A stretch of 48,959 bases of DNA from Burkholderiales bacterium (GCA_016177875.1 JACOUL010000012.1:1-48959); one strand, 5' to 3'. Shown: positions 27,579 to 39,260, numbered from the stretch's first letter. Notes: generated from the sequence alone by a model not told the origin. Translations and numbers: made by a program.

Positions 27579-30386
27579 ATGGCCACTATTCTAATTGTCG
27601 ACGATCAGGCGCTGAACCGGGAATTCCTGGTCACTTTGCTCGGTTACGGCGGGCATCGCTTGCTGGAAGCTGCCGACGGCGCGGAGGCGCTCCAAGTCGC
27701 ACGGAGCGAGCATCCCGATCTAATCATCACCGACATATTGATGCCGCACATGGACGGCTACGAATTCGTTTCGCGCGTGCGGTCGGATGCGGCCATCGCC
27801 GATATTCCGCTGATCTTTTATACCGCAACCTATCGTCAGCACGAAGCACATGTCCTGGCGCAGTCCTGCGGCGTGCGCGCGGTCCTGCCCAAGCCTTCCG
27901 AACCTGAAGTCATTCTGCGCGTGGTTCATGAAACGCTGGGCTTGCCGCAAGTCTCGGTGGTGCCGGAAACCGTGCTTGAGGCGCACGCATTTCCAGAGCC
28001 TTCCGCGCTGGACGAACGCGTGAGCGAATATTTAGCCGAACTGGGCAGCAGCAGCAACAGGGTGCTCAAACTGGTCGACCAGGAGGCGATGCATGCCGCT
28101 CGGCGAGAAGGTCTGGACCAGATCGTTCAGCAGCTGTCTCATTCGCTAGGCAATTTGCAAATGGTCAGTTTGCGCCTCACCGCTTTGATCGAACTCGGCA
28201 TTTCGCTGGCTGCGGAACGCGATCCGATCAAGCTGCTGGAAACCGGCTGTCGCGTCGCCCAGGATTTGGCCGTGGCGAAATACGCGGTCGTCGCGATTTT
28301 CGAGGAAGACGGCGCGCGCGTCCGATATTGCGTATCGCGCGGATTGGATGAAGTGTCGCAATCGCAGCTGAGCGAATCGATAACGCGCAACGGCTCTCTC
28401 GGCACGCTGGAAATCGATACGCTTCCGAAACGGCTTGAATCCTTAAACGGCGATCCTGTCCGGATCGGCTTGTCCGCGGCCCATCCTCCTGCGCATTCCT
28501 TTCTGGGCGTTCCGCTGGCATCGTCTGGACGGCGCTGGGGCTGGCTGTATCTCGTCGACAAGATCGGCGCCGGCGCATTTAATGAAATTGATGAACAGGC
28601 GGTGGCGACGGTCGGCACACAATTGGCGATCGCGTATGAAAATCTCGCGTTGTATGAAGAAATCCAGCGTAACCGGCAGCAGCTCAAGGCTGAAGTGGCA
28701 GAACGAAGTCAGGCGGAAGAAAAACTGTCGGGCATTTTGGGCTCGATCGACAATGTCGTTTGGTCCGTGTCGCAAGGGAAGCTGCTGTACGTCAATTCCA
28801 TCGTGGAAAAAATCTACGGCCGCCCCATTGCGGACTTCATGCAAAATCGCGCATTGTGGCTGGACGTGATACATCCGCAAGACCGTGCCAAGATACGGAA
28901 TCGATACGCCGTGCTGCAGAAACGCGGCTCGATACGCCAGGAATTCCGGATTGTCCGGCCGGACGGCCAGGTCCGCTGGATCGAGCATCGCTCCAAGATC
29001 GTCCGCGACAATGCAGGCGTGCCGCTGCGTGTCGATGCCGTAGAAAGCGATATCACCGAACGGAAGGAACACGAAGCGCGCATCGAGTATCTGGCAACTC
29101 ACGACGCGTTGACGGATCTGGCCAACCGCAATTTGCTGAACGATCGGGTAGCGCAAGCGATTTCTTATGCGCGCCGCGGAAAAACCCTGTTGGCCTTGCT
29201 TTTTCTCGACCTCGATCGCTTTAAGGCGATTAACGACAGCTTCGGACACGCCTTGGGCGACTTGCTCCTAAAATCGGTGGCGGCACGTCTATTGGCCGTG
29301 GTTCGCGCCGGCGATACGGTGGCGAGGCAGGGAGGAGATGAATTCATCATCCTGCTCTCCGATTTGGACAACTTGCGGGATATCGTCAAGACGATCGACA
29401 AGATTTTGGCGGTATTTGCCGACCCCTTTATCTTTGACGGCCAGGTATTGCACATCACCGCCAGCATCGGCGTGACCGTGTATCCGAACGACGCCGACAA
29501 TTTGCCGGCTTTGTTGCGCAACGCGGACACCGCGATGTATCAGGCGAAAGCGGATCATGGCAGCTCCTATGAATTTTATTCGCAAGACATGAGCGTGCGC
29601 GCCTTGGAAAGAGCGCAGCTGGAGAATGCATTGCATCGAGCCCTCGAAGCGGAAGAGCTCGAAATTTTTTATCAGGCCAAACCCGATTTAAAGAGCGGGA
29701 AAATCATCGGGGCAGAAGCCTTGCTTCGCTGGCGGCATCCGCAATTGGGCATGATTGCGCCGTCGCGCTTTATTCCGCTCGCCGAAGAAACCGGCCTCAT
29801 CGTGCCCATCGGCCGGTGGGTATTGCGTTCGGCGTGTTTGCAGCTCGTGGCGTGGCGAGCCATGGGCTTGCCGGAGATTACGGTTGCCGTCAATCTTTCG
29901 GCAGGCCAGTTTGCCGAGGAAAATTTTGTGGACACCGTGGCCAACGTATTGCACGAGACCGGCATTGATCCGCGCTGCCTTGAGCTGGAGATCACGGAAA
30001 GCATGGTGATGAATAGCGCCGAACAATTTATCGCGCGGCTGCAGTCGCTCAAAGAGCTGGGCGTGCAATTATCGATCGACGACTTCGGAACTGGCTACTC
30101 CAGCCTCAGTTATCTCAAGCGGTTTTCGCTGGATCGGCTGAAAATCGACCAATCCTTCATCCGAGACATTGCCACCGATCCGGACGATGCCGTTATCACG
30201 CGGTCCGTGATCGCGCTGGGCCACAGCTTGAATCTAAAAGTGATTGCGGAAGGCGTGGAAACCGAACAGCAGTTGAATTTCTTGCGCGAGCATCACTGCG
30301 ACGAAATCCAAGGGCATTACTTCAGCAAGGCCGTGGCCGCGGATGATTTTGCATCGTTATTGCGGAGTGGGGCATGTCTTCACTGA
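27579..30386 (+). CDS. REC-GAF-PAS-GGDEF-EAL c-di-GMP regulator
   Basis: 935 aa. The receiver (about 1-120) has LIVDDQALN, Asp52 (LIITDILMP) and LPKPSEP, so it is complete. A helical linker follows, then GAF (about 205-360), PAS (about 375-495, with [18 protein letters not shown] and DITERKEH), GGDEF (about 500-670) with RQGGDEF and inhibitory RAGD, and EAL (about 680-930) with [29 protein letters not shown] and AEGVE. Both catalytic sites appear intact. It probably shares a transcript with the PAS kinase and the small receiver. It ends 10 bp from the convergent hybrid-kinase stop, with no obvious terminator. Confidence 0.92.
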   Translation: MATILIVDDQALNREFLVTLLGYGGHRLLEAADGAEALQVARSEHPDLIITDILMPHMDGYEFVSRVRSDAAIADIPLIFYTATYRQHEAHVLAQSCGVRAVLPKPSEPEVILRVVHETLGLPQVSVVPETVLEAHAFPEPSALDERVSEYLAELGSSSNRVLKLVDQEAMHAARREGLDQIVQQLSHSLGNLQMVSLRLTALIELGISLAAERDPIKLLETGCRVAQDLAVAKYAVVAIFEEDGARVRYCVSRGLDEVSQSQLSESITRNGSLGTLEIDTLPKRLESLNGDPVRIGLSAAHPPAHSFLGVPLASSGRRWGWLYLVDKIGAGAFNEIDEQAVATVGTQLAIAYENLALYEEIQRNRQQLKAEVAERSQAEEKLSGILGSIDNVVWSVSQGKLLYVNSIVEKIYGRPIADFMQNRALWLDVIHPQDRAKIRNRYAVLQKRGSIRQEFRIVRPDGQVRWIEHRSKIVRDNAGVPLRVDAVESDITERKEHEARIEYLATHDALTDLANRNLLNDRVAQAISYARRGKTLLALLFLDLDRFKAINDSFGHALGDLLLKSVAARLLAVVRAGDTVARQGGDEFIILLSDLDNLRDIVKTIDKILAVFADPFIFDGQVLHITASIGVTVYPNDADNLPALLRNADTAMYQAKADHGSSYEFYSQDMSVRALERAQLENALHRALEAEELEIFYQAKPDLKSGKIIGAEALLRWRHPQLGMIAPSRFIPLAEETGLIVPIGRWVLRSACLQLVAWRAMGLPEITVAVNLSAGQFAEENFVDTVANVLHETGIDPRCLELEITESMVMNSAEQFIARLQSLKELGVQLSIDDFGTGYSSLSYLKRFSLDRLKIDQSFIRDIATDPDDAVITRSVIALGHSLNLKVIAEGVETEQQLNFLREHHCDEIQGHYFSKAVAADDFASLLRSGACLH

Positions 30387-30396
30387 GTAGCCACTC

Positions 30397-32052
30397 TTAT
30401 AGCGAAGCCATGCAGGCGGCGATAACCTCGTTCAACTCTTCGAGATAAACCGGCTTGACCAAATGCATGTCGAAGCCGGCCTCCAATGCCCGTAAACGAT
30501 CGGTTTTCAAGCCATAGCCGGTCAATGCCACAAGTTTGATGCGACGAGTGGCCGGATCGGCGCGCAGCTGGCGCGCAACTTCATACCCATCCATGCCCGG
30601 CAAGCCGATATCGATTAAGGCGATGTCCGGCTGCTGTTCCCGGGCGAGCCTCAATCCGGCAATTCCCTCCGGCACGGATAACACGCTGTTGCCGAATGCG
30701 CTTAAGCCCATCGCCATCGACGTGCGGCCGTCTTCGTTGTCGTCGATCAGCAAAACCTTGCACTGGCTTTCGCTTCTGCTTGGATGAACGGATGGCGCTG
30801 CCGCCTCTTTGTTTTCGATGGCCGGTATTTGAACGACGAAGAGGCTGCCGTTGCCTTGGCCCTTGCTGCTTGCCGTCGCTGTGCCGCCATGCAAGGCGGC
30901 CAGTTGCCGTACCAAGGCCAGTCCTATCCCCAAGCCGCCCTGCGTGCGGTCCAGCGAATTATCGCCCTGGACGAATACGTCGAAAATATGCGGCAACAAA
31001 TCGGCGTCGATGCCCACGCCGGAGTCGCCTACTTTAAATACCGCGACGTCATTTTCAGCGCCGACTTCAACGTCGATTGCACCGCCGGGCGGCGTATATT
31101 TGAACGCGTTATCCAATAGGTTGGTGATGATCTGCTCGATGCGCGACGCATCGCCGCTAATCCACACCTTTTCCGTTTGTAAATTGATCTTGTGTTGCCC
31201 GGCGCGTCCGGTCAGCTGCAGCGTATCTACGCAGCCCCTCACCAGCTCGGAGAATTCGACCGGTTGCTTGTCCAACAGGATTTTGCCAGACATGACGCGC
31301 GACAGATCGAGCAAGTCGTCGACGATGCGTTTGAGATGCAAGCTTTGACGCTGAATGACGCCTCTAGCATGGATGATTTGATCGGTCGATGCGGCGCTTG
31401 CGTTCAATAGGTAGGCTGCACTGGTTATGGCCGCCAGAGGATTGCGCAGTTCATGGCCTAGCATCGCCAGAAAATCATCCTTCGCCTTGTTTTCTTGCTC
31501 GGCGATTTTACGTTCGCTGATTTCCAGCGCAAGCCTCGCATTGATCGCGACGAGTTCATTGGTGCGTTTATCCAGCATCGCAGCTTGCGCGTGAAGCTCC
31601 AGGTTTTTTCGGGCGAGCGCGACAAAAGCGGATAACTTGGCTTTCAGGATTTGCGGAATGATGGGCGTGAACAGATAATCCGCTGCGCCATTCTGATAAC
31701 CCTTGAGCCTATCCATCTCATCGGCGTGATAGGCGGTGATGAAAATAATCGGCACGGATGAGGAACGGGTGCGCAGATGAATGGCTTGCGCCGTTTCAAA
31801 GCCATCCATGCCAGGCATATTGACGTCGAGAAGTATGACGGCGAAGTCGTGTTGCAATACATGACGCAAGGCTCCATGCCCCGAGCGAGCAGCGTGAATC
31901 TCGCAAGCCTCTTCCTCTGCCCATTTCGCCAATAGACTCGTCAGCGCTAATAAGCTGCCCGGATCATCATTGACAACCAGGATTTTGGGGACATTTTCTT
32001 TGACGCTCATTTCCGGGTCGTCAGTATGGTGAAAAAGCGTGACATCCAACAT
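30397..32052 (-). CDS. REC-HisKA-HATPase-REC hybrid histidine kinase
   Basis: 551 aa from ATG 32052; ATG 32010 (MSVKENVPK) is an equally good start. The N-terminal receiver (VNDDPGSL, Asp76 in ILLDVNMPG) has DYLFTP where the family normally has a Lys before Pro, as in the protein at 13562. A coiled linker leads to HisKA with AMLGHELRNPLAAI (His200), HATPase with NLLDNAFKYTPPGG, DSGVGI and LGIGLALVRQL, and a C-terminal receiver with LIDDNEDG, LIDIGLPGMDG and LVKPV. No HPt or membrane part was seen. The receiver-kinase-receiver order suggests a phosphorelay hub fed by another kinase. Confidence 0.9.
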   Translation of the reverse strand: MLDVTLFHHTDDPEMSVKENVPKILVVNDDPGSLLALTSLLAKWAEEEACEIHAARSGHGALRHVLQHDFAVILLDVNMPGMDGFETAQAIHLRTRSSSVPIIFITAYHADEMDRLKGYQNGAADYLFTPIIPQILKAKLSAFVALARKNLELHAQAAMLDKRTNELVAINARLALEISERKIAEQENKAKDDFLAMLGHELRNPLAAITSAAYLLNASAASTDQIIHARGVIQRQSLHLKRIVDDLLDLSRVMSGKILLDKQPVEFSELVRGCVDTLQLTGRAGQHKINLQTEKVWISGDASRIEQIITNLLDNAFKYTPPGGAIDVEVGAENDVAVFKVGDSGVGIDADLLPHIFDVFVQGDNSLDRTQGGLGIGLALVRQLAALHGGTATASSKGQGNGSLFVVQIPAIENKEAAAPSVHPSRSESQCKVLLIDDNEDGRTSMAMGLSAFGNSVLSVPEGIAGLRLAREQQPDIALIDIGLPGMDGYEVARQLRADPATRRIKLVALTGYGLKTDRLRALEAGFDMHLVKPVYLEELNEVIAACMASL

Positions 32053-32271
32053 GATTTTCGCGTATGGCCAACGCCAAGTGGTCCACTAAGAGGATTGCCT
32101 GCATTTTGCCGGAAAGTGAGATCGTGAGAAGCGGCAATGACGTTCATTTGATAAATCTCAATGGTTGGTTGGAGCACTATTCTTTTTCCTTGGAAAATCA
32201 CGAATCATCGCAAGTACGCAGTTTTGATTGCGCACAAGGTTTCCCTCTTGATTTACTTTTAAGCCGCCACC

Positions 32272-35200
32272 ATGAATACCCTTACTGATATTCAGGAAAT
32301 GCTCGATTACAGGCAGTTACTCGCCGCGTTGACTGCGCTGAAGAAAGGCGATTTTTCCGTTCGCATGCCGTCGGATTTAACGGGCCTGAGCGGGAAGATC
32401 GCGGACACGCTGAATGAGATTATGGAAAACAGCGATCAGATCGAAAAATCCATTGTCAATGTCAGCAAGGTGGTCGGGCGCGACGGTCGATTGACGCAGC
32501 GTGCGGTGATGCCGGCAGTCGGCGGCCGTTGGGCGACCATGGTCAATTCCGTGAATACGCTGATCGACGACTTGGTGCGCCCTACAACGGAAATGGCGCG
32601 CGTCATTGGTGCGGTGGCGAAAGGGGACTTGTCGCAGAACATGTCCTTGGATGTGGATGGGCGGCCATTGAAAGGGCAGTTTCTGCGGGCGGCGGCAACG
32701 GCAAACACGATGGTGGATCAGCTGTCGTCGTTTGCCTCCGAGGTCACGCGCGTGGCGCGTGAGGTGGGCACCGAAGGCAAGCTGGGCGGCCAGGCAAACG
32801 TGCAAGGCGTTGCCGGCACCTGGAAAGACTTGACCGACTCGGTGAACTCGATGGCGGGTAACTTGACTTCGCAGGTGCGTAACATCGCGGAGGTGACCAC
32901 CGCCGTGGCAAACGGCGACTTGTCCAAGAAAATTACGGTGGATGTGCGCGGCGAGATCCTGCAGCTGAAGGACACGATCAACACCATGGTGGATCAGCTG
33001 CGCTCCTTCGCATCCGAGGTGACCCGTGTGGCGCGCGAGGTGGGTACGGAAGGCAAGCTGGGCGGCCAGGCTTACGTGCCGGGTGTGGGCGGCACTTGGA
33101 AAGACTTGACTGAGAACGTCAACTTCATGGCCGGTAACTTGACCGGCCAGGTGCGTAACATCGCGGAGGTAACCACCGCAGTGGCGAACGGCGACTTGTC
33201 TAAGAAAATTACCGCCGATGCAAAGGGCGAAATTCTTGAGCTGAAAAATACCATTAACGTGATGGTGGATCAGTTGTCATCGTTCGCATCCGAGGTAACC
33301 CGCGTGGCGCGCGAGGTGGGCACCGAAGGCAAGCTCGGCGGCCAAGCGCAAGTGAAGGGCGTGGGCGGCACCTGGAAAGACTTGACCGATAACGTCAATT
33401 TCATGGCCGGTAATTTGACGAACCAAGTGCGCAACATCGCGGAGGTGACCACGGCGGTGGCGAACGGCGACTTGTCCAAGAAAATTACCGCCGATGCAAA
33501 GGGCGAGATTCTCGAACTGAAGAACACGATTAACGTGATGGTGGATCAGCTTTCGTCGTTTGCCTCCGAGGTCACGCGTGTGGCGCGTGAAGTGGGCACC
33601 GAAGGCAAGCTGGGCGGTCAGGCGAACGTACCCGGCGTTGCCGGTACCTGGAAAGATTTGACCGACAACGTGAATTTCATGGCGTCGAACTTGACCGGCC
33701 AGGTGCGTAACATCGCGGAAGTGACCACCGCTGTGGCGAACGGCGACCTCTCCAAGAAAATTACCGCAGACGTAAAGGGTGAAATTCTCGAATTGAAAGA
33801 CACCATCAACGTGATGGTGGACCAGCTTTCTTCCTTCGCATCGGAAGTCACGCGTGTGGCGCGCGAAGTGGGTACCGAAGGCAAGCTGGGTGGCCAGGCG
33901 AACGTGCCGGGCGTGGCGGGCACCTGGAAAGACTTGACCGACTCGGTGAACTCGATGGCGGGTAACTTGACCGGCCAGGTGCGTAATATTGCCGAGGTGA
34001 CGACGGCGGTGGCGAACGGCGACTTGTCCAAGAAAATTACCGCCGATGCAAAGGGCGAGATTCTTGAGCTGAAAAACACCATCAACGTGATGGTGGATCA
34101 GCTTTCGTCGTTTGCCTCCGAAGTCACGCGTGTGGCGCGTGAGGTGGGCACCGAAGGCAAGCTCGGCGGCCAAGCGCAAGTGAAGGGCGTGGGCGGCACC
34201 TGGAAAGACTTGACCGAGAACGTGAACTCGATGGCCGGCAATTTGACCTCGCAGGTGCGTAACATCGCGGAGGTGACCACCGCTGTGGCAAACGGCGACT
34301 TGTCCAAGAAGATCACGGTGGACGTGCGCGGCGAGATCCTGCAGTTGAAGGACACGATCAACACCATGGTGGATCAGCTGCGGTCCGTCGCATCGGAAGT
34401 CACGCGCGTGGCGCGTGAGGTCGGCACCGAAGGCAAGCTGGGCGGCCAGGCTTACGTGCCGGGTGTGGGCGGCACTTGGAAAGACTTGACCGATAACGTC
34501 AACTTCATGGCGTCGAACCTGACGGTGCAGGTGCGCAACATCGCGGAGGTGACCACCGCCGTGGCGAACGGCGACTTGTCCAAGAAAATTACCGTGGACG
34601 TGAAGGGCGAAATTCTCGAACTCAAGGACACCATCAACGTGATGGTGGACCAGCTTTCTTCCTTCGCCTCCGAGGTGACGCGTGTGGCGCGCGAGGTGGG
34701 TACCGAAGGCAAGCTCGGCGGCCAAGCGCAGGTGAAGGGCGTAGGCGGCACCTGGAAAGACTTGACCGAAAACGTGAACTTCATGGCCGCCAACCTGACC
34801 GAGCAGGTGCGCGGTATTGCGGGCGTGGTGACGGCGGTGGCGAAGGGCGACTTGAAGAAAAAACTGACCGTGGCGGCGCAGGGCGAGATCGCGTCGCTCG
34901 CCAATACCATCAACGAGATGACCGATACGCTCGCGGTGTTTGCGGACCAGGTGACCACCGTGGCGCGCGAAGTGGGTGTGGAAGGCAAGCTGGGCGGCCA
35001 GGCCAGCGTGCCGGGTGCGGCGGGTACCTGGAAAGACTTGACGGAAAACGTCAACCAGCTGGCGGCAAATTTGAGCACGCAGGTGCGTGCGATTGCGGAA
35101 GTGGCAACCGCCGTGACGCGCGGCGACTTGTCGCGCTCGATTCAGGTTCAGGCCAGCGGCGAAGTGTCCAATCTCAAGGACAACATCAATGAGATGATCC

Positions 35201-38010
35201 GCAACCTGAAAGAAACCACGCAAAAGAACGCGGAGCAGGACTGGCTGAAAACCAACCTGGCGCGCTTCTCGCGTTTGTTGCAAGGCCAGCGCGATTTGGA
35301 AGCGGTTTCGCGCATGATTCTGTCCGAACTTGCTCCGCTGGTGTCGGCGCATCACGGCGTGTTCTACATGATGAACGAGGAAGAAGACAACATGCAGCTC
35401 GAAATGATCGCCAGCTACGGCTATCGCTCCAGCCGCAAGTTGCCGCGCTCGTTCGCACCGGGCGAAGGTTTGGTCGGCCAGTGCGCGCTGGAAAAAACGC
35501 GCGTGTGGCTGACCAACGTGCCGCGCGACTACATCGCGGTGTCGTCCGCGCTCGGTTCCGCGCCACCGACCAATATCGTGGTGCTGCCGATTCTGTTCGA
35601 ACAGGAAGTCAAGGCGGTGGTGGAATTGGCATCCTTGGATCGTTTCACGTATACGCACATGGGCTTCCTGGATCAGCTGATGGAATCGATCGGCGTGGTG
35701 CTGAATACCATTGAAGCGAATAGCCGAACCGAATCCTTGTTGACGCAGTCGCAGCGCCTGGCGCAAGAGCTGCAGCAAACCAACCAGGAACTCGCGGAGA
35801 AAGCGCGTCTCTTGTCCGAGCAAAACAGCGAAGTGGAACGCAAGAACCGCGAGGTGGAACAAGCCAAGCGCGCATTGGAAGAAAAAGCCACGCAGCTTGC
35901 CTTGTCGTCCAAGTACAAGTCGGAATTCTTGGCGAACATGTCGCATGAATTGCGCACGCCTTTGAACAGCTTGCTGCTGCTCGCACAGCAGCTGGGCGAC
36001 AACCCGAGCGGGAATTTGACGGCGAACCAAGTCGAGTATGCGCGCACCATTTACGGCTCGGGTTCCGACTTGCTGACCTTGATTAACGACATTCTGGATC
36101 TGTCGAAGATCGAATCCGGTACCGTGACGCTGGAAGTGGGCGAATCCCGCTTCTCGCTGTTGGCCGCGTTCGTGGAGCGAACCTTCCGTCACATGGCCGA
36201 GGCAAAAAACATCAGCTTCTCGATTGCATTGGACGAAAAACTGCCGGCTACCATGATGACCGATACCACGCGTCTCCAGCAAATTCTGAAAAATCTGCTG
36301 TCGAACGCCTTTAAATTCACGGGCAATGGCCAAGTCAATCTGCAAATCGGCCTTGCCGACACGGGATGGACGTCGGATCATCCGCATCTGTCTACAGCCG
36401 AAGCCGTGCTGGCGTTCTCGGTGAGCGATACGGGTATCGGTATTGCGGAAGATAAGCTCAAGTTGATTTTCGAAGCCTTCCAGCAAGCGGACGGCTCTAC
36501 CGCCCGTAAGTATGGCGGCACCGGCCTCGGCTTATCGATTAGCCGCGAACTGGCGCGTCTGCTGGGCGGCGAAATCCGCGTTACCAGCGTCGTCGGCGCC
36601 GGCAGCACTTTCACGCTCTATCTGCCGTACAACCGCACCGGCTTTGCAAATTATCCGTCGCTGACTTATTCGGGCAATTCGCCTTCCCACACGATCAGCA
36701 CGCTGGTACGCGCAGTGTCGCAAGCGCGTGACGCCGGCGATGTGATGGAAGCGCATATCATACCGAGCACCGTGGAGTCGCCTGTATACGTACAGCACGA
36801 TCTGCATTTCGACGATCGCAATTCGATCGCGCCGGGCGACCCTTCGGTATTGATTGTGGAAGACGACCTCAGCTTCGCGAAAATTCTTCTGAACTATGCG
36901 CGTGAAAAGAGTTTCAAAGGCATCGTCACGCTGAGCGGCGACGCCGCCTTGACGCTGGCGCGCGACTATTTGCCTACCGCGATTTTCCTGGATATCGATT
37001 TGCCGGATGTCGATGGCTTTACCGTGCTCGACCGCTTGAAGCGCGACCCCGGCACGCGCCATATACCGGTGCACATCTTATCCAATGCCAACGAGCGCGA
37101 ACGCGGCTTGCGTGCCGGCGCAATTTCTTATTTGACCAAGCCGGTTAAGCGGGAACGGCTGGAGGACGAATTTGTACGCATCCAAAATTTCCTGATCCGC
37201 AGCAAGCGCAGCCTTTTAATCGTCGAAGACGATGAAGCCCAGCGCAATCAAATCGTTGAACTGATCGGCGACCACGACGTTCACATCACGGCCGTGGAAA
37301 GCGGCCGCAAAGCGCTGGAAGCATTGAAAGCGACGCGCTTCGACTGCATGGTGCTGGATCTCACTTTGCCTGATTTAGACGGCTTTGAATTGCTGGACCT
37401 GATCAGCAAGGACACCCATCTGCGCGACGTGCCGATCGTGATCTATACCGCCAAGGAACTGAAAAACGGCCAAGTCGCGAAGCTGTCGCGCGTGGCAAAG
37501 ACCATCGTCATCAAGGACGTTCGCTCACCCGAACGCCTGCTGCATGAAACGGCGTTGTTCTTGCATCGTTCGCCGGCCAACATGCCGGAAATGCAGCAGC
37601 GCATGCTGGAAGAGATTCAAAATGCCAACGGCGGATTGGCAGGACACAAAGTACTGATCGTCGACGATGACTTGCGCAACATCTTCGCGCTGACCTCGGT
37701 GCTGGAACGGCATGAAATGGTGGTCTCGTTTGCCGAGAACGGCCGCGACGGTATCGATCTTCTCGAAAAAGACCCGGCAATTGAAATCGTGCTGATGGAT
37801 ATCATGATGCCGGAGATGGATGGCTACGATACGATACACGCGATCCGTCACAAGGATCAATTCAAGTCCCTCCCGATCATCACGCTGACCGCGAAGGCGA
37901 TGAAGGGCGACCGCGACAAGTGTTTGGCCGCCGGCGCATCCGATTACATCACTAAGCCGGTGGACGTGAATCGCTTGCTTTCGTTGATGCGAGTATGGTT
38001 ATCCCAGTAG
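32272..38010 (+). CDS. Giant soluble multi-HAMP hybrid histidine kinase: HAMP array-GAF-HK-REC-REC-REC
   Basis: 1912 aa, no membrane segment. ATG 32272 lacks a clear ribosome site. The array begins with two divergent units ([26 protein letters not shown]). It continues with seven near-identical 92-residue HAMP pairs ([20 protein letters not shown] ... [18 protein letters not shown]) and ends with two diverged units ([22 protein letters not shown]), about 21 HAMP-like modules in all. GAF (about 1000-1150), coiled coil, HisKA ([11 protein letters not shown], His1225), HATPase ([12 protein letters not shown]) and three receivers follow: Asp1574, Asp1696 and Asp1843. REC2 has IVIKDV in place of the usual Lys-Pro. 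The domain order matches Nik1/Os-1-type group III kinases. It is the intact paralogue of the split gene at 15884-21525. A CheR-like gene overlaps its 3' end. Confidence 0.92.
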   Translation: MNTLTDIQEMLDYRQLLAALTALKKGDFSVRMPSDLTGLSGKIADTLNEIMENSDQIEKSIVNVSKVVGRDGRLTQRAVMPAVGGRWATMVNSVNTLIDDLVRPTTEMARVIGAVAKGDLSQNMSLDVDGRPLKGQFLRAAATANTMVDQLSSFASEVTRVAREVGTEGKLGGQANVQGVAGTWKDLTDSVNSMAGNLTSQVRNIAEVTTAVANGDLSKKITVDVRGEILQLKDTINTMVDQLRSFASEVTRVAREVGTEGKLGGQAYVPGVGGTWKDLTENVNFMAGNLTGQVRNIAEVTTAVANGDLSKKITADAKGEILELKNTINVMVDQLSSFASEVTRVAREVGTEGKLGGQAQVKGVGGTWKDLTDNVNFMAGNLTNQVRNIAEVTTAVANGDLSKKITADAKGEILELKNTINVMVDQLSSFASEVTRVAREVGTEGKLGGQANVPGVAGTWKDLTDNVNFMASNLTGQVRNIAEVTTAVANGDLSKKITADVKGEILELKDTINVMVDQLSSFASEVTRVAREVGTEGKLGGQANVPGVAGTWKDLTDSVNSMAGNLTGQVRNIAEVTTAVANGDLSKKITADAKGEILELKNTINVMVDQLSSFASEVTRVAREVGTEGKLGGQAQVKGVGGTWKDLTENVNSMAGNLTSQVRNIAEVTTAVANGDLSKKITVDVRGEILQLKDTINTMVDQLRSVASEVTRVAREVGTEGKLGGQAYVPGVGGTWKDLTDNVNFMASNLTVQVRNIAEVTTAVANGDLSKKITVDVKGEILELKDTINVMVDQLSSFASEVTRVAREVGTEGKLGGQAQVKGVGGTWKDLTENVNFMAANLTEQVRGIAGVVTAVAKGDLKKKLTVAAQGEIASLANTINEMTDTLAVFADQVTTVAREVGVEGKLGGQASVPGAAGTWKDLTENVNQLAANLSTQVRAIAEVATAVTRGDLSRSIQVQASGEVSNLKDNINEMIRNLKETTQKNAEQDWLKTNLARFSRLLQGQRDLEAVSRMILSELAPLVSAHHGVFYMMNEEEDNMQLEMIASYGYRSSRKLPRSFAPGEGLVGQCALEKTRVWLTNVPRDYIAVSSALGSAPPTNIVVLPILFEQEVKAVVELASLDRFTYTHMGFLDQLMESIGVVLNTIEANSRTESLLTQSQRLAQELQQTNQELAEKARLLSEQNSEVERKNREVEQAKRALEEKATQLALSSKYKSEFLANMSHELRTPLNSLLLLAQQLGDNPSGNLTANQVEYARTIYGSGSDLLTLINDILDLSKIESGTVTLEVGESRFSLLAAFVERTFRHMAEAKNISFSIALDEKLPATMMTDTTRLQQILKNLLSNAFKFTGNGQVNLQIGLADTGWTSDHPHLSTAEAVLAFSVSDTGIGIAEDKLKLIFEAFQQADGSTARKYGGTGLGLSISRELARLLGGEIRVTSVVGAGSTFTLYLPYNRTGFANYPSLTYSGNSPSHTISTLVRAVSQARDAGDVMEAHIIPSTVESPVYVQHDLHFDDRNSIAPGDPSVLIVEDDLSFAKILLNYAREKSFKGIVTLSGDAALTLARDYLPTAIFLDIDLPDVDGFTVLDRLKRDPGTRHIPVHILSNANERERGLRAGAISYLTKPVKRERLEDEFVRIQNFLIRSKRSLLIVEDDEAQRNQIVELIGDHDVHITAVESGRKALEALKATRFDCMVLDLTLPDLDGFELLDLISKDTHLRDVPIVIYTAKELKNGQVAKLSRVAKTIVIKDVRSPERLLHETALFLHRSPANMPEMQQRMLEEIQNANGGLAGHKVLIVDDDLRNIFALTSVLERHEMVVSFAENGRDGIDLLEKDPAIEIVLMDIMMPEMDGYDTIHAIRHKDQFKSLPIITLTAKAMKGDRDKCLAAGASDYITKPVDVNRLLSLMRVWLSQ
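32875..35082 (+). repeat. Tandem array of eight 276-bp HAMP-pair repeats
   Basis: Unit starts fall at 32875, 33151, 33427, 33703, 33979, 34255, 34531 and 34807, with the next diverged unit at 35083; every step is exactly 276 bp. Units starting at 32875 and 34255 resemble each other most ([18 protein letters not shown]), as do those at 33151, 33427 and 33979 ([18 protein letters not shown]). This suggests block duplication or gene conversion rather than simple stepwise growth. Confidence 0.95.
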
Positions 38011-38855
38011 ATAAGCTGAAGGAGGGCGGCAATCCGGAGTTATTCGCTCTGGAAACCGATTTGTTGCTGGAAGGGCTGTACCAGTTTTACGGCGATGATT
38101 TGCGCGGCCATGACCGCATGTCTTTGATGCCGAAACTGGCTGTATTTGTGCGCCGGCAAAAAATGCAAACCATTTCGGCGTTGCAAGGACAGGTGCTGCG
38201 CGATAAGGCCTTGCGCGATACGCTTCTGCTTAGCTTATGCGGGCAAGAGACGGCGCTATTCGAGCACCCCGAGCAATTCGCGGCCTTGCGCGAGATTGCC
38301 GGCCCTTTGCTGCGCTCCTACGCGATGCCCAAAGTTTGGCTGCCGGAATGTACGTCCGCGGCCGAGGTGTTTTCGATTGCTATTTTGCTGGCTGAATTGA
38401 AATTGCATGATAAAACGCAGCTCTTTGCAACAGCCTCGTGCGAAGCTGTGCTCAATGCTGTAAAGGAAGGGAGTTTCCCGCTCGGGTATTTGGCGCAGTA
38501 CGAAGAAAATTACCGGTGCGGCGGCGGTTCCGAAAATCTTTCCGCGTATTGGGTGCGCAGCGGCGAACGCGGCAGATTTAGCGATACGCTGCGCGATAAC
38601 ATTACCTGGGCGCAGTGCAGCGTCGCCACTGATTTTTCATTCAACGAATTCCAATTGATTGTATGCCGCAAGCCGATGTGGAATTTCGGAATGGCACTAA
38701 AGCGCCGCGCGCTTGGTCTATTCAATGACAGCCTGGCGCACTACGGCGTGTTGATGCTGGATGCGGAATTTGATGTGGAGCACGTCATGCCGCTTTCCCG
38801 CCACTACAAGACGCTGGCGAGCGGTTCCGGTTTTTATCGGCGAGCAGGATTTTGA
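37995..38855 (+). CDS. Degenerate CheR-like methyltransferase
   Basis: 286 aa; ATG 37995 overlaps the kinase 3' end by 16 bp. The layout matches CheR: an N-terminal helical domain ([23 protein letters not shown]), then [11 protein letters not shown] where CheR has its phenylalanine-rich turn, then the methyltransferase fold. The SAM site is eroded. The usual Gly-Cys-Ser-Thr-Gly-Glu-Glu reads PECTSAAE, the Ala-Thr-Asp acidic motif reads FATASCE, and the Cys-Arg-Asn-(x)-(x)-Ile-Tyr-Phe motif reads CRKPMWNF. It therefore probably cannot methylate, but may still bind a partner such as the HAMP kinase it overlaps. No cheB or chemoreceptor gene is nearby. Family membership is fairly secure; loss of activity is inference. 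Confidence 0.7.
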   Translation: MVIPVDKLKEGGNPELFALETDLLLEGLYQFYGDDLRGHDRMSLMPKLAVFVRRQKMQTISALQGQVLRDKALRDTLLLSLCGQETALFEHPEQFAALREIAGPLLRSYAMPKVWLPECTSAAEVFSIAILLAELKLHDKTQLFATASCEAVLNAVKEGSFPLGYLAQYEENYRCGGGSENLSAYWVRSGERGRFSDTLRDNITWAQCSVATDFSFNEFQLIVCRKPMWNFGMALKRRALGLFNDSLAHYGVLMLDAEFDVEHVMPLSRHYKTLASGSGFYRRAGF

Positions 38856-38871
38856 TGAGTAAAATGAGCAT

Positions 38872-39258
38872 ATGAGTCAAGACGAGATTCCCGACGATAT
38901 AAGGCGATTCATTCATACGAGTATTAGTTCGGTTCCCTTGCTGGAAGCAATGATATTGATGCGAAATGCGGCCTCGACATACTGGGGACCGCAAGCGCTC
39001 GCGAGCCGACTCTATATCCCGGAAGTAAAGGCAGGCGGATTGCTTCTGGAATTGCAATCCGCCGGGTTCGTCAAGGCTCCCATTGCGGGCGAATCCGGTT
39101 ATCGATTTTCTCCGGTGACCGAAGAGCTGGCTGATATGTGCAGCCGTTTAGCGGAAATCTATGCAAGACATATGGTGGAAGTGACCCACATCATTCATTC
39201 CAAGGTAGACAAACGGGCGCAGCAATTTGCCGATGCATTTAAATGGCGAAGGGACTAA
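38872..39258 (+). CDS. Small hypothetical protein, possible winged-helix fold
   Basis: 128 aa, not recognised as a named family. The pattern PLLEAMILMRNAASTYWGPQALASRLYIPEVKAGGLLLELQSAGFVK (read in pieces) looks like helix-turn-helix plus wing as in MarR/PadR-type regulators. It is followed by GYRFSPVTEELADMC and a C-terminal helix. It contains no catalytic motif and no membrane segment. It follows the CheR-like gene by 16 bp and is followed by two small membrane proteins, so the four genes probably share the transcript of the giant HAMP kinase. DNA binding would be a guess. Confidence 0.6.
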   Translation: MSQDEIPDDIRRFIHTSISSVPLLEAMILMRNAASTYWGPQALASRLYIPEVKAGGLLLELQSAGFVKAPIAGESGYRFSPVTEELADMCSRLAEIYARHMVEVTHIIHSKVDKRAQQFADAFKWRRD

Positions 39259-39260
39259 GT

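Noticed and set aside
28139..29249. Several minus-strand open frames of 116-268 codons
   Set aside because: They lie wholly opposite the REC-GAF-PAS-GGDEF-EAL gene and show the Arg/His-rich composition typical of antisense shadows.
32064..32288. 74-codon plus-strand frame before the giant kinase
   Set aside because: No ribosome site, no family likeness; it overlaps the kinase start out of frame.
33277..36486. 1069-codon open frame on the minus strand
   Set aside because: It lies opposite the HAMP-array kinase and is open only because of the repeated codon pattern. The product is His/Arg-rich low-complexity sequence, a shadow of the coding strand.
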